Positions 9,111-20,388 of a DNA stretch of 64,000 nucleotides are shown piece after piece. Source of the stretch: Lachnospiraceae bacterium (GTDB taxonomy: Bacteria > Bacillota > Clostridia > Lachnospirales > Lachnospiraceae); NCBI GenBank assembly GCA_015057005.1, contig SVFF01000006.1, positions 1 through 64,000 of the forward strand, given 5' to 3'. Each line of letters opens with the position of its first letter. Position 1 is the first letter of the stretch. The notes beneath the pieces are model-generated. The model did no database searches. It was not told the DNA's origin and saw only the letters and a list, made by a program, of their open reading frames with translations. Made by a program: the position numbers and the translations under genes.

Positions 9111-9710
9111 ATGAAAATATATGATATTTCCCAGGAGGTTTTTGGATGTGTGGTGTTCCCCGGTGATCCAAAGCCGGAGTACGAAAAGCCGGCTCAGATT
9201 GCAAAAGGAGATCTGTACAATCTGACCACGTTCAGTATGTGTGCACATAACGGTACCCATGTGGATGCGCCTAGTCATTTTATTGCGGATGGCAAAAACA
9301 TTGAAGAGATTTCGTTAAAGAGCTTTGTAGGCCCTGCTTATGTGGCGGAGCATGAAGGGGAACTGACCGGAGACGATGCCATCGCTGTGCTGGAAAGAGC
9401 CAGAATGTCGGACAGCAAGGCGGTAAAGCGCATTCTGATCAAGGGGAAAATGGTGGTTACCGAAGAGGCGGCAGCAGTATTTGCGGAGGCTGGTATTCTT
9501 TTGTACGGTAACGAGTCCCAGACGGTGGGACCGGAGGATGCGCCCATGGCAGTACATCAGAAAATGCTGGGGGCGGAAATCGTGCTGCTGGAGGGTATCC
9601 GCCTGACAGAAGTGCCCGAAGGCGTGTATTTCCTGAATGCGGCACCTATCAATCTGGGCGGTGCGGAGGGTGCGCCCTGCCGTGCGGTCCTGATAGAGGG
9701 TATCTATTAG
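9111..9710 (+). CDS. Cyclase-family (kynurenine formamidase-like) hydrolase
   Basis: A 199-aa metal-dependent hydrolase of the 'cyclase' family. It opens 'MKIYDISQEVFGCVVFPGDP' and has the metal motif HNGTHVDAPSHF (about residues 46-57, HxGTHxDxPxH). Members include kynurenine formamidase and isatin hydrolase; the substrate cannot be assigned here, and no tryptophan-degradation genes lie nearby. It is preceded by AAGGCGGACTAAGGT and followed by the MATE gene, possibly in one transcript. Confidence 0.85.
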   Translation: MKIYDISQEVFGCVVFPGDPKPEYEKPAQIAKGDLYNLTTFSMCAHNGTHVDAPSHFIADGKNIEEISLKSFVGPAYVAEHEGELTGDDAIAVLERARMSDSKAVKRILIKGKMVVTEEAAAVFAEAGILLYGNESQTVGPEDAPMAVHQKMLGAEIVLLEGIRLTEVPEGVYFLNAAPINLGGAEGAPCRAVLIEGIY

Positions 9711-9794
9711 AGAGAAGCTAAATGATTGTTGTCCGGATACTATGCGGTCCGGGCAGAGGAAGAGATAAAAAATTACAAAAGAGAAGGAAGCGAC

Positions 9795-11180
9795 ATGAAA
9801 GTAAGTTGGAAGGAACGTTTGGGACTTCAAAAGAGATCAACAACGGTCAATTTAACGGAAGGCCCCATTGCAAAAAGCATTTTGATGTTTGCGCTGCCAT
9901 TGCTTGTAGGGCAGATCCTGCAGCAGTTTTATAATCTGGCAGACGCATGGGTTATTGGAAATTTTGCGGATAACAATGCATTTGCGGCAGTCAGCTCTGC
10001 AGGCAGCATGATCTTTTTGATCGTTGGACTCTTCAATGGAATTGCCATGGGCGGAGGCGTGATCATATCAAAGTATTTCGGGGCAAAAGAAGAAAAAAAT
10101 GTGATAAGAGCAATCCACACGGATTTCTTTTTTGGTCTGGTTGCTTCGGCTTTGGCTACGATTGTGGGCTTAATTACTGTACCTCATATTCTGGAACTGA
10201 TGAACACCCCGGCGGAGGTTCTGCCCAATTCGTTGAGCTATTTTAGAATTTATTTTGCAGGTGTATCCACCATTATCATGTATAATATCTGTATGGGCAT
10301 TATGAGGGCATTGGGCGACAGTGTGCGTCCGCTGTACTATCTGCTGGTCTCTACCATCACAAATGTAGTATTGGATCTGCTCTTTGTAGCTGCTTTCGAT
10401 TGGGGCGTGGCAGGAGCTGCCACTGCTACGGTGATCGCGCAGGGCTTGAGTGTGGTGCTCTGTATCGTCCGTATGTGCAGATTGACAGATTATACCCGAC
10501 TGGATTTCAGGCAGCTTCGTTTTGATAAGGAAATTATGGGAGAAATCCTGAAACAGGGGCTTCCGTCCGGTATTCAGAATTCCGTTACAAGTATCGGTAA
10601 CCTGACGGTACAGGCCAATATCAATTCCTTCGGTGCTTTTGCCATGGCCGGCATGGGAGCTTTTACCAAGATAGAAGGCTTTGCTTTTCTGCCCATCACC
10701 TGTATGTCCATGTCCCTGCCGACTTTTATCAGCCAGAACCTTGGCGCGAAACAATATGGCAGGGCCAAGAAAGGTGCGGCTTTCGGAATCACTTTCAGTG
10801 TGATCGTGGCAGAAATACTGGGTGTGCTGATCTACTTTAACGGCCCGGCCCTCCTGCGCATTTTTGTGGAAACGGAAGAGTCTGTCCTTTATGGAACCAC
10901 TCACACCAGGATATTGGCACTTTTCTTCTTCCTGTTGGCGCTGACACACTGCTGTGCCGGTGTATTGCGAGGCTGCGGCAAGGCGTTTATCCCTATGATC
11001 ACCATGCTCAGCTTCTGGTGCGGTGTCCGTGTGGTTTACGTGACATTGATCCTGAAAGTGATTCCCGAATTCAGAATGATCTCCTGGGCATATCCGCTGA
11101 CCTGGACCTTGAGTTCTGTGGTGCTTTTGACCATATTGCTTCGGATGGATTGGACGAAGGCTTTTCAGAAGAAGGCGTGA
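9795..11180 (+). CDS. MATE-family efflux transporter
   Basis: A 461-aa polytopic membrane protein with about twelve hydrophobic segments in two halves. It opens 'LTEGPIAKSILMFALPLLVGQILQQFYNLADAWVIGNF', the standard start of Clostridia-type MATE (NorM/DinF-like) proteins. MATE proteins export cationic drugs or metabolites using H+ or Na+. The start at 9795 is preferred over an ATG at 9726 because GAGAAGGAAG precedes it and the protein then begins in the family-typical way. It ends 23 bp before the AT-rich NlpC lipoprotein gene. Confidence 0.93.
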   Translation: MKVSWKERLGLQKRSTTVNLTEGPIAKSILMFALPLLVGQILQQFYNLADAWVIGNFADNNAFAAVSSAGSMIFLIVGLFNGIAMGGGVIISKYFGAKEEKNVIRAIHTDFFFGLVASALATIVGLITVPHILELMNTPAEVLPNSLSYFRIYFAGVSTIIMYNICMGIMRALGDSVRPLYYLLVSTITNVVLDLLFVAAFDWGVAGAATATVIAQGLSVVLCIVRMCRLTDYTRLDFRQLRFDKEIMGEILKQGLPSGIQNSVTSIGNLTVQANINSFGAFAMAGMGAFTKIEGFAFLPITCMSMSLPTFISQNLGAKQYGRAKKGAAFGITFSVIVAEILGVLIYFNGPALLRIFVETEESVLYGTTHTRILALFFFLLALTHCCAGVLRGCGKAFIPMITMLSFWCGVRVVYVTLILKVIPEFRMISWAYPLTWTLSSVVLLTILLRMDWTKAFQKKA

Positions 11181-11203
11181 AAAATAGCAGAAAGGTGACG
11201 GAG

Positions 11204-12667
11204 ATGCATAAATTGTGTAGATGGGCATTATTTTTGGGCTTAAGTGCCTGTATAATTGGGCTGGCCGGTTGCGGTGAGAATAAAACGATAAGAGAAGAGG
11301 CGGAAGTGGAGCTGCAGTCCAATGTGGCTGAAAGTAGAATTGATAAATTTGTTTCCTTTGGTCCTGATGTCCAAAGTGCAATGCTTGAAAAACAATATTG
11401 GAGTGAATTGAATTTCGAGGAAGAAAAAGAAATAATAATAAGTACGGAACAAATCCTACGGATAAACGAAAAGAATAGAGAAATGCTGACTACTGATTCC
11501 GGAATAAAAATGGCTCTTCAGGATATTGATGAACTGATAGATACATCATTTGTAAAGGAAATGATGGCTGTTTATGAAGTGCCGGAGGACCCCTCGACGC
11601 GTTTCGTAAATGGAAAAGAAACGACTGCGCAATATTGGGATGAACTGGTAAAAAACAGTAATGAGAATATTAGTGCTGATATGGTACCTGTACGATTTGG
11701 ATTTTGCGTGGAGCGTACTATGGTGAAAGCTCTTCCCACAAATGATTTCATTGGTGAAGCAGCGGATGACTTTCATTATGACGTAAATGTCAGAGCAGAA
11801 TGTCCGGCGTATGCTCCAGTGGCTGTATTTCATGAAAGTCTTGATGGCGATTGGTATTATGTTGTCTGTGATAGTTATGGTGGTTGGGTCTGTAAGGAAA
11901 AAATTGCGTTGTGTGAATCCCGGGACGAATGGATTCTCAGGCAGAATCCGACAGATTTTCTGGTGGTGACAGGACGAGAGTTGCGCTTGGTCAGTGATCC
12001 GTATAATGAAGAAAGTTCGGAGCTTTTGTTGTCGATGGGGACAATATTACCGTTGGTTTCACTTGAATATGCCCCTGATGATTTTAATGGAAGAAAGAGT
12101 TACGGATGTTACATTGTGCGTGTCCCAATTCGGGATGATAAGGGTATGATTGCCGATAATTATGTATTAATACCCACATCAGAGGATGTGAGTTTGGGTT
12201 ATTTGCAATATACTGTAGAAAACGTGCTGGACCTTTTGTTCAAACGGGTGGGAGACCGCTACGGATGGGCAGGTATGTATTACGCCAATGATTGTTCCGG
12301 AATGGTTCGAGAAGTTTTTGCATGTTTTGGCTTTCATTTTCCTCGTAGTGCCAAAGCCCAGGTTCATATGAGCGGTATGACTTACAAAGATGTTTCAAAC
12401 AAAAGTGAAAAAGAAAAAATGAAAATTTTGTCAGATGTCCCAGCAGGTACATTGCTCTATTTTCCTGGACATATTATGGTATATTTGGGAACCGTGAATG
12501 AGATTCCGTATGTGATCAGTGCAGTAGGCAGTTGGATAACGCTGGAATGTGAAGAAACAGAAGTGGTTCGGGTGAATTTGGTAGCTATTAATAGTATGAC
12601 GGGTACATTTAGAAGAAACGGATATAGTTGGCTTGCGAATATTACTGATATTTTGGTTTGTGAATAG
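11204..12667 (+). CDS. NlpC/P60 (C40) peptidase lipoprotein with SH3 region
   Basis: A 487-aa lipoprotein with signal peptide and lipobox LAGC (Cys23), a helical N-terminal region, an SH3-like stretch (about 185-250, 'DVNVRAECPAYAPV' and 'WYYVVCDSYGGWV') and a C-terminal NlpC/P60 domain. The catalytic Cys is in 'YANDCSGMVREVFACFGFHFPRS' (about 363) and the His in 'PGHIMVYLG' (about 424). Such enzymes cut gamma-D-Glu–diamino acid bonds in peptidoglycan stems. ATG 11204 with AAAGGTGACGGAG is chosen over a 62-residue upstream extension that reads through the MATE C-terminus. Base composition is clearly more AT-rich than the genes on either side, and the O-antigen-ligase-like neighbour shares this. 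Confidence 0.88.
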   Translation: MHKLCRWALFLGLSACIIGLAGCGENKTIREEAEVELQSNVAESRIDKFVSFGPDVQSAMLEKQYWSELNFEEEKEIIISTEQILRINEKNREMLTTDSGIKMALQDIDELIDTSFVKEMMAVYEVPEDPSTRFVNGKETTAQYWDELVKNSNENISADMVPVRFGFCVERTMVKALPTNDFIGEAADDFHYDVNVRAECPAYAPVAVFHESLDGDWYYVVCDSYGGWVCKEKIALCESRDEWILRQNPTDFLVVTGRELRLVSDPYNEESSELLLSMGTILPLVSLEYAPDDFNGRKSYGCYIVRVPIRDDKGMIADNYVLIPTSEDVSLGYLQYTVENVLDLLFKRVGDRYGWAGMYYANDCSGMVREVFACFGFHFPRSAKAQVHMSGMTYKDVSNKSEKEKMKILSDVPAGTLLYFPGHIMVYLGTVNEIPYVISAVGSWITLECEETEVVRVNLVAINSMTGTFRRNGYSWLANITDILVCE

Positions 12668-12685
12668 AAAAAGGGCGTTTGGTAT

Positions 12686-14038
12686 ATGAACTTAGATAAG
12701 AATAAGAAGAGCCCCGAGGGAATCATGTTTTTTCCGGGGTTACCTCAGGGATTGTTGTTTTTTTCTGTATTGCTGATACTTCTCATCAGCCTGATAAACT
12801 TTTGTGATGTGTTGCTATATGAAAAGCTTTTGCTGAGTTATGTGGAAATTCTTATTTTTGCCGTGCTAGGCACCTGCTTTTGTCGCGGAGATTATTTTCG
12901 ACGAAAAAGGTATTTGTATTGTTTTTTGTTTTTGATTTGGATAGTTCTGGGTCATTGGTTCAAGGGTGAGTATACGGTGGAAGGAGCGAATAGGGTTATA
13001 TTTGTGCTGAGATGTGCGCTATGCGGACTGGCGTTTCCGTTTGCCCATGTTATGGCTGATGTGAAAAAACGAAAATATTTAAATTCGCTTCTTTTGATAG
13101 TGGTTCTGATAGGAGGGCTGATGTTATGTCTTTGCTTCTGGGGAATGCTGAGAGGAGAAAATATTTCCCTGTTGAATGGTTATATTGAATTTGGGGTATC
13201 CTATAATAAAACCGGTCGTATGATGATAAGGGTATTAAATGTGCATTATTATCAATTGGGATATTTTGCGGTGGTCTGTTTTTTTATAAGTTTATATCTT
13301 ATTGTTTCGCATCGGAATCAAAAGATTGCATTTGGGGGGGGATTACTACTATTAATTTTTGCAGTAGGAGTATTCGCAACGTACTCAAGAACAGGAGTTT
13401 TTTCCCTGGTAGGCGGCTCTATCTTGGCTTTTGCGCTTTTTTTGCAGAATCGACCGATAAAAAGACAGGTACGTTGGTTTGTTTTGTGTATGTCGATTAT
13501 TTTGGGCACAGTTATCACCTGTGCGATGATGAATTACATATATGAAAAGGTTCATTCCATAAGAAATATTTGGTACGGAATAACGACTTTGTCGAGCAGA
13601 ACGATAATATGGAGATCCCTGGTAGATGTGTTTCAAGATTATCCACAGAATTTGATATATGGTTTTCCGTATAACGAAGGGATGGCGGTTGTCAATAAGT
13701 ATCTGTGCAGCATATATGATCTGGATGTAGTGGCGCATATGCATAGCGGTTATCTTCAAACGTTTTTGTATACTGGGTTCCCGGGTTTTGTGGCAGTAAT
13801 AATTTTTGCGATATATGTGACATGGGTGTCCGGGAAGCTGTTTTTAGCTCCTGCAGAATACGGCGTAAGCTTGGAAGAGAAAATGCTGGTTTTGATTCCG
13901 GTGATCTGTTTTATAATGAATTTGGTTGAAAGCGTGTTGTTTTATAACGCGCCCAGTATGGAGATTATGAATATGCTTGTAATGCTATGCTCAGGATACA
14001 TTTTGGAAATAAAAAGGGAGAAAATGCCGAACTGTTGA
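12686..14038 (+). CDS. O-antigen ligase-like (Wzy/WaaL) membrane protein
   Basis: A 450-aa very hydrophobic protein with about ten to twelve membrane segments. It has the Wzy_C/O-antigen-ligase features: 'TYSRTGVFSLVGG' after a central helix, a large loop with 'SSRTIIWRSLVDVFQDYP', and 'HMHSGYLQTFLYTGFPG', the HxSxLQ–GxxG pattern. The family polymerises or ligates lipid-linked glycans outside the membrane. It is isolated from the main polysaccharide cluster at 31-42 kb and shares an AT-rich composition with the preceding lipoprotein, suggesting co-transfer. The start has AGGGCG upstream; a strong terminator follows. Confidence 0.8.
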   Translation: MNLDKNKKSPEGIMFFPGLPQGLLFFSVLLILLISLINFCDVLLYEKLLLSYVEILIFAVLGTCFCRGDYFRRKRYLYCFLFLIWIVLGHWFKGEYTVEGANRVIFVLRCALCGLAFPFAHVMADVKKRKYLNSLLLIVVLIGGLMLCLCFWGMLRGENISLLNGYIEFGVSYNKTGRMMIRVLNVHYYQLGYFAVVCFFISLYLIVSHRNQKIAFGGGLLLLIFAVGVFATYSRTGVFSLVGGSILAFALFLQNRPIKRQVRWFVLCMSIILGTVITCAMMNYIYEKVHSIRNIWYGITTLSSRTIIWRSLVDVFQDYPQNLIYGFPYNEGMAVVNKYLCSIYDLDVVAHMHSGYLQTFLYTGFPGFVAVIIFAIYVTWVSGKLFLAPAEYGVSLEEKMLVLIPVICFIMNLVESVLFYNAPSMEIMNMLVMLCSGYILEIKREKMPNC

Positions 14039-14120
14039 GTCGAAAAGGGAATTATTTGAGTCGGAGAATTATGGCAATTCACAGAACAATATAAGTAAAC
14101 TGATTAAACAGAAAACAAAA

Positions 14121-14165
14121 GAAAGTACAGAACAAAAGTTCGAACTTGTTCTGTACTTTCTTTTT
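14121..14165 (+). terminator. Strong Rho-independent terminator
   Basis: A 15-bp perfect stem (14121-14135 with 14146-14160) is followed by TTTTT. The loop contains a further small palindrome (GTTCGAAC). It closes the MATE/NlpC/ligase block. Confidence 0.9.
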
Positions 14166-14171
14166 GTATTC

Positions 14172-14180
14172 TGTTATAAT
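14172..14180 (+). promoter_or_regulatory. Extended -10 promoter for uvrB
   Basis: TG-T-TATAAT (TG 14172-14173, TATAAT 14175-14180) is an extended -10 element 80 bp before the uvrB start. The -35 position holds only TGTACT, inside the terminator stem. Confidence 0.55.
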
Positions 14181-14259
14181 ACTGCTGTGAGTTGGATGTT
14201 ATTATCGAAAGATAACAATTTTGAGCAATGAAAATGACATACTCTATGGAGGGACTTGC

Positions 14260-16248
14260 ATGGATCGATTCGTTTTACATTCTGAATACAAACCCACCGG
14301 CGATCAGCCTCAGGCTATCTCTGACCTGGTGGAGGGCTTCAGACAGGGCAACCAGTTCCAGACGCTCCTTGGCGTCACCGGTTCCGGCAAGACCTTTACC
14401 ATGGCCAATGTGATCGCTGCGCTGAATAAGCCCACTTTGGTAATCGCCCACAATAAGACTCTGGCAGGACAGCTCTACGGTGAGTTCAAGGAATTTTTCC
14501 CGGAGAATGCGGTGGAGTATTTTGTGTCCTACTATGATTATTACCAGCCGGAGGCCTACGTGCCATCCTCTGACACTTATATTGCAAAAGATTCCTCTAT
14601 CAATGAAGAGATCGACAAGCTGCGCCTGTCGGCCACGGCGTCCCTGACGGAACGCCGGGATGTGATCGTGGTGGCCAGTGTGTCCTGTATATACGGTCTG
14701 GGCAGCCCGGACGAGTATCAGGACATGATCGTGTCCTTGCGTCCCGGCATGATAAAGGACCGGGATGCAGTGCTGCGGGAGCTGGTGGCCATCCAGTACA
14801 ACCGCAACGATATGGACATGAGCCGCGGAACCTTCCGGGTGAGGGGCGATGTGGTGGAGGTGTATCCTGCCCAGGGCGGGGATTATCTGATCCGAATTGA
14901 ATTTTTCGGGGATGAGATTGACCGCATTGCAGAGGTGGAGCCTTTGACCGGCAAGATCCATGCGGTGCTGAATCATATTGCGATCTTTCCTGCGTCCCAT
15001 TATGTGGTGTCTCAGGATAAAATCAAGGCGGCCTGCGATAATATAGAGCAGGAAATGGAAGAGCGGGTGCGTTATTTTAAGGGTGAGGACAAACTGATCG
15101 AAGCCCAGCGCATTGCGGAACGCACCAATTTTGATGTGGAGATGCTGCGTGAGACCGGATTTTGCTCCGGTATTGAGAATTATTCCAGACATTTGAACGG
15201 CATGCCTGCAGGCGCGCCGCCTATGACCCTGATGGATTTTTTTAAGGATGATTATTTGATCATTATTGATGAGTCACATATGACCATTCCACAGATCAGG
15301 GGCATGTATGCCGGCGACCGCTCCCGCAAGACTACGCTGGTGGATTACGGTTTCCGTCTGCCTTCTGCGTTGGACAACAGACCACTGAATTTTGAGGAGT
15401 TTGAAGCCCACATTGATCAGATGATGTTTGTGTCTGCCACGCCCTCAGATTATGAGGCGGAGCATGAGCTGCTGCGCACGGAGCAGATCATCCGTCCTAC
15501 AGGACTCCTTGATCCGGAAGTGGATGTGCGCCCTGTGGAGGGCCAGATCGATGATCTGATCGGTGAGGTGAATAAAGAAGTGGAGAAGCACAACAAGGTG
15601 CTGATCACCACCCTGACCAAGCGGATGGCAGAGGATCTGACCGATTATATGAAGGAAGTGGGCATCCGTGTGAAGTACCTGCATTCCGATATTGATACGC
15701 TGGAGAGAGCGGAGATCATCCGCGACATGCGTCTGGATGTATTTGATGTGCTGGTGGGCATCAACCTGCTGCGAGAGGGTCTGGACATCCCGGAGATTTC
15801 CCTGGTGGCCATTTTGGATGCGGACAAGGAAGGGTTCCTGCGAAGTGCCACATCCCTGATCCAGACGATCGGCAGGGCCGCCCGTAATGCGGAGGGCCGC
15901 GTGATCATGTACGCGGATATGATCACAGATTCTATGCGCACAGCGCTGGATGAGACCAACCGCCGTCGTGAGATCCAGATGAAATACAATGAGGAACACG
16001 GCATCACACCCCAGACCATCAAGAAGGCGGTGCGTGATCTGATCAGTATTTCCAAGGTGATTGCCAAGGAAGAACTGCGGTTTGAGAAGGATCCGGAGTC
16101 CATGGACCGGAAGGAATTGGAAAAACTGGTTGCAGATGTGCAGAAGAAGATGCAGAAAGCAGCTACGGATCTGAATTTCGAGGCTGCGGCCGAACTGCGT
16201 GACAAGATGATTGAGCTGAAACAGAAGCTGGCCGAGCTGGATGAGTAA
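14260..16248 (+). CDS. uvrB: Excinuclease ABC subunit B
   Basis: A 662-aa UvrB. It has Walker [11 protein letters not shown], the damage-probing beta-hairpin [16 protein letters not shown]-like 'IIDESHMT', helicase motif '[11 protein letters not shown]' and the C-terminal UvrC-binding coiled coil ('[22 protein letters not shown]'). UvrB verifies damage delivered by UvrA and recruits UvrC in nucleotide excision repair. The start is ATG 14260 with GGAGGGACTTGC; the in-frame TTG at 14221 would add 13 unsupported residues. uvrA follows after 92 bp; uvrC is not in the window. Confidence 0.98.
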   Translation: MDRFVLHSEYKPTGDQPQAISDLVEGFRQGNQFQTLLGVTGSGKTFTMANVIAALNKPTLVIAHNKTLAGQLYGEFKEFFPENAVEYFVSYYDYYQPEAYVPSSDTYIAKDSSINEEIDKLRLSATASLTERRDVIVVASVSCIYGLGSPDEYQDMIVSLRPGMIKDRDAVLRELVAIQYNRNDMDMSRGTFRVRGDVVEVYPAQGGDYLIRIEFFGDEIDRIAEVEPLTGKIHAVLNHIAIFPASHYVVSQDKIKAACDNIEQEMEERVRYFKGEDKLIEAQRIAERTNFDVEMLRETGFCSGIENYSRHLNGMPAGAPPMTLMDFFKDDYLIIIDESHMTIPQIRGMYAGDRSRKTTLVDYGFRLPSALDNRPLNFEEFEAHIDQMMFVSATPSDYEAEHELLRTEQIIRPTGLLDPEVDVRPVEGQIDDLIGEVNKEVEKHNKVLITTLTKRMAEDLTDYMKEVGIRVKYLHSDIDTLERAEIIRDMRLDVFDVLVGINLLREGLDIPEISLVAILDADKEGFLRSATSLIQTIGRAARNAEGRVIMYADMITDSMRTALDETNRRREIQMKYNEEHGITPQTIKKAVRDLISISKVIAKEELRFEKDPESMDRKELEKLVADVQKKMQKAATDLNFEAAAELRDKMIELKQKLAELDE

Positions 16249-16340
16249 GATTGAGAGCTGACGGTGGGCAGATAGTAAGCAGATATGCCCGACAGCAGCT
16301 GTGATAAGAAGAGTTTGCAGATAATGACAGGAGACACAAA

Positions 16341-19190
<2,850 letters not shown>

Positions 19191-19306
19191 AAATTTGTGA
19201 ATCCCCTATGAAAATGGAAAATTTTAAGGTATAATGTATTACGTGTGACTAAAAGAACGTAAGACGTTAAGAATAATATAGATACCATTGGAAAGGGGTA
19301 TGATTC

Positions 19307-20296
19307 ATGCAGGGTACAGATATCGGAATTGATTTGGGAACAGCCAGCATCCTGGTCTACATCAGAGGAAAAGGAGTCGTTTTAAAGGAGCCCTCAGTTG
19401 TGGCTTTTGATAGAGATACTAATAAGATTAAGGCCATCGGTGAGGATGCCAGACTTATGCTGGGAAGAACTCCCGGCAACATCGTGGCAGTGCGCCCTCT
19501 GAGACAGGGTGTTATTTCTGATTATACCGTTACCGAGAAGATGATGAAGTATTTTATTCAGAAAGCTCTCGGCAGACGTGTTTTCCGCAAGCCTCGCATT
19601 GCTGTGTGTGTTCCCAGCGGTGTTACTGAGGTAGAGAAGAAAGCGGTTGAGGATGCTACTTACCAGGCAGGTGCCAGAGAGGTAGTTATTATTGAGGAGC
19701 CCATCGCAGCTGCTATCGGTGCAGGAATTGATATTTCCAAGCCTTGCGGTAACATGATCGTGGACATCGGCGGCGGTACTTCTGACATCGCGGTTATTTC
19801 CCTGGGCGGTACTGTAGTAAGTGCTTCCATCAAGATTGCCGGTGATGATTTTGACGAGGCGATCGTTCGTTATATGCGTAAAAAGCATAATCTTTTGATC
19901 GGTGAGAGAACAGCGGAAGATATCAAGATTAAGATTGGTTCTGCATACAAGAGAGCGGAAGTGGACTATATGGACGTAAGAGGTCGTAACCTGGTGACAG
20001 GCCTTCCCAAGACCGTGCAGGTATCCTCTGAGGAGACTGAGGAGGCACTGCGCGAGACTACATCCCAGATCGTTGACACTATCCACAGTGTATTGGAGAA
20101 GACTCCCCCTGAGCTTGCCGCAGATATTGCGGACAGAGGTATCGTCCTCACCGGCGGCGGAAGTCTGCTGCGCGGTTTGGAGGAGCTGATTTATGCCAAG
20201 ACCGGCATCAATACCATGACCGCGGAGGATCCCATGACAGCAGTAGCCATCGGCACCGGCAAATATGTGGAGTTCCTGGCTGGTTACAGAGAGTAA
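19307..20296 (+). CDS. MreB/Mbl-family rod-shape protein
   Basis: A 329-aa actin-like ATPase. It opens 'DIGIDLGTASILVYIRGKGVVLKEPSVVAFD' (phosphate 1), with 'VDIGGGTSDIAVISLGG' (phosphate 2) and 'LTGGGSLLRGLEELI' (adenosine). MreB-type filaments under the membrane guide lateral wall synthesis. mreC/mreD are absent nearby, so this may be an Mbl/MreBH-type stand-alone copy. GAAAGGGGTATGATTC precedes the ATG. A TATAAT at 19230-19235 suggests its own promoter, although no good -35 is visible. A clean terminator follows. Confidence 0.93.
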   Translation: MQGTDIGIDLGTASILVYIRGKGVVLKEPSVVAFDRDTNKIKAIGEDARLMLGRTPGNIVAVRPLRQGVISDYTVTEKMMKYFIQKALGRRVFRKPRIAVCVPSGVTEVEKKAVEDATYQAGAREVVIIEEPIAAAIGAGIDISKPCGNMIVDIGGGTSDIAVISLGGTVVSASIKIAGDDFDEAIVRYMRKKHNLLIGERTAEDIKIKIGSAYKRAEVDYMDVRGRNLVTGLPKTVQVSSEETEEALRETTSQIVDTIHSVLEKTPPELAADIADRGIVLTGGGSLLRGLEELIYAKTGINTMTAEDPMTAVAIGTGKYVEFLAGYRE

Positions 20297-20309
20297 TCAA
20301 AGGTTTAAG

Positions 20310-20342
20310 GCTGCTTTTTTCGCGAAAAGCAGCTTTTGCTTT
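20310..20342 (+). terminator. Rho-independent terminator after mreB-like gene
   Basis: GCTGCTTTT (310-318 of 20 kb) pairs perfectly with AAAAGCAGC (20325-20333) around TTCGCG, followed by TTTTGCTTT. Confidence 0.85.
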
Positions 20343-20388
20343 ATGTGGGAAAGTTCCGGGCGGCTTTCTTTTGATAAGGAATAAAAGT

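Noticed and set aside
9726..9794. Upstream ATG for the MATE transporter
   Set aside because: The extension is not hydrophobic or family-like and lacks an SD; 9795 has a good site and the typical N-terminus.
11018..11203. N-terminal extension of the NlpC lipoprotein
   Set aside because: It reads through the MATE C-terminus in another frame and would hide a perfect signal peptide starting at 11204.
14221..14259. TTG start for uvrB at 14221
   Set aside because: The ATG at 14260 has GGAGGGACTTGC and gives the normal UvrB N-terminus.
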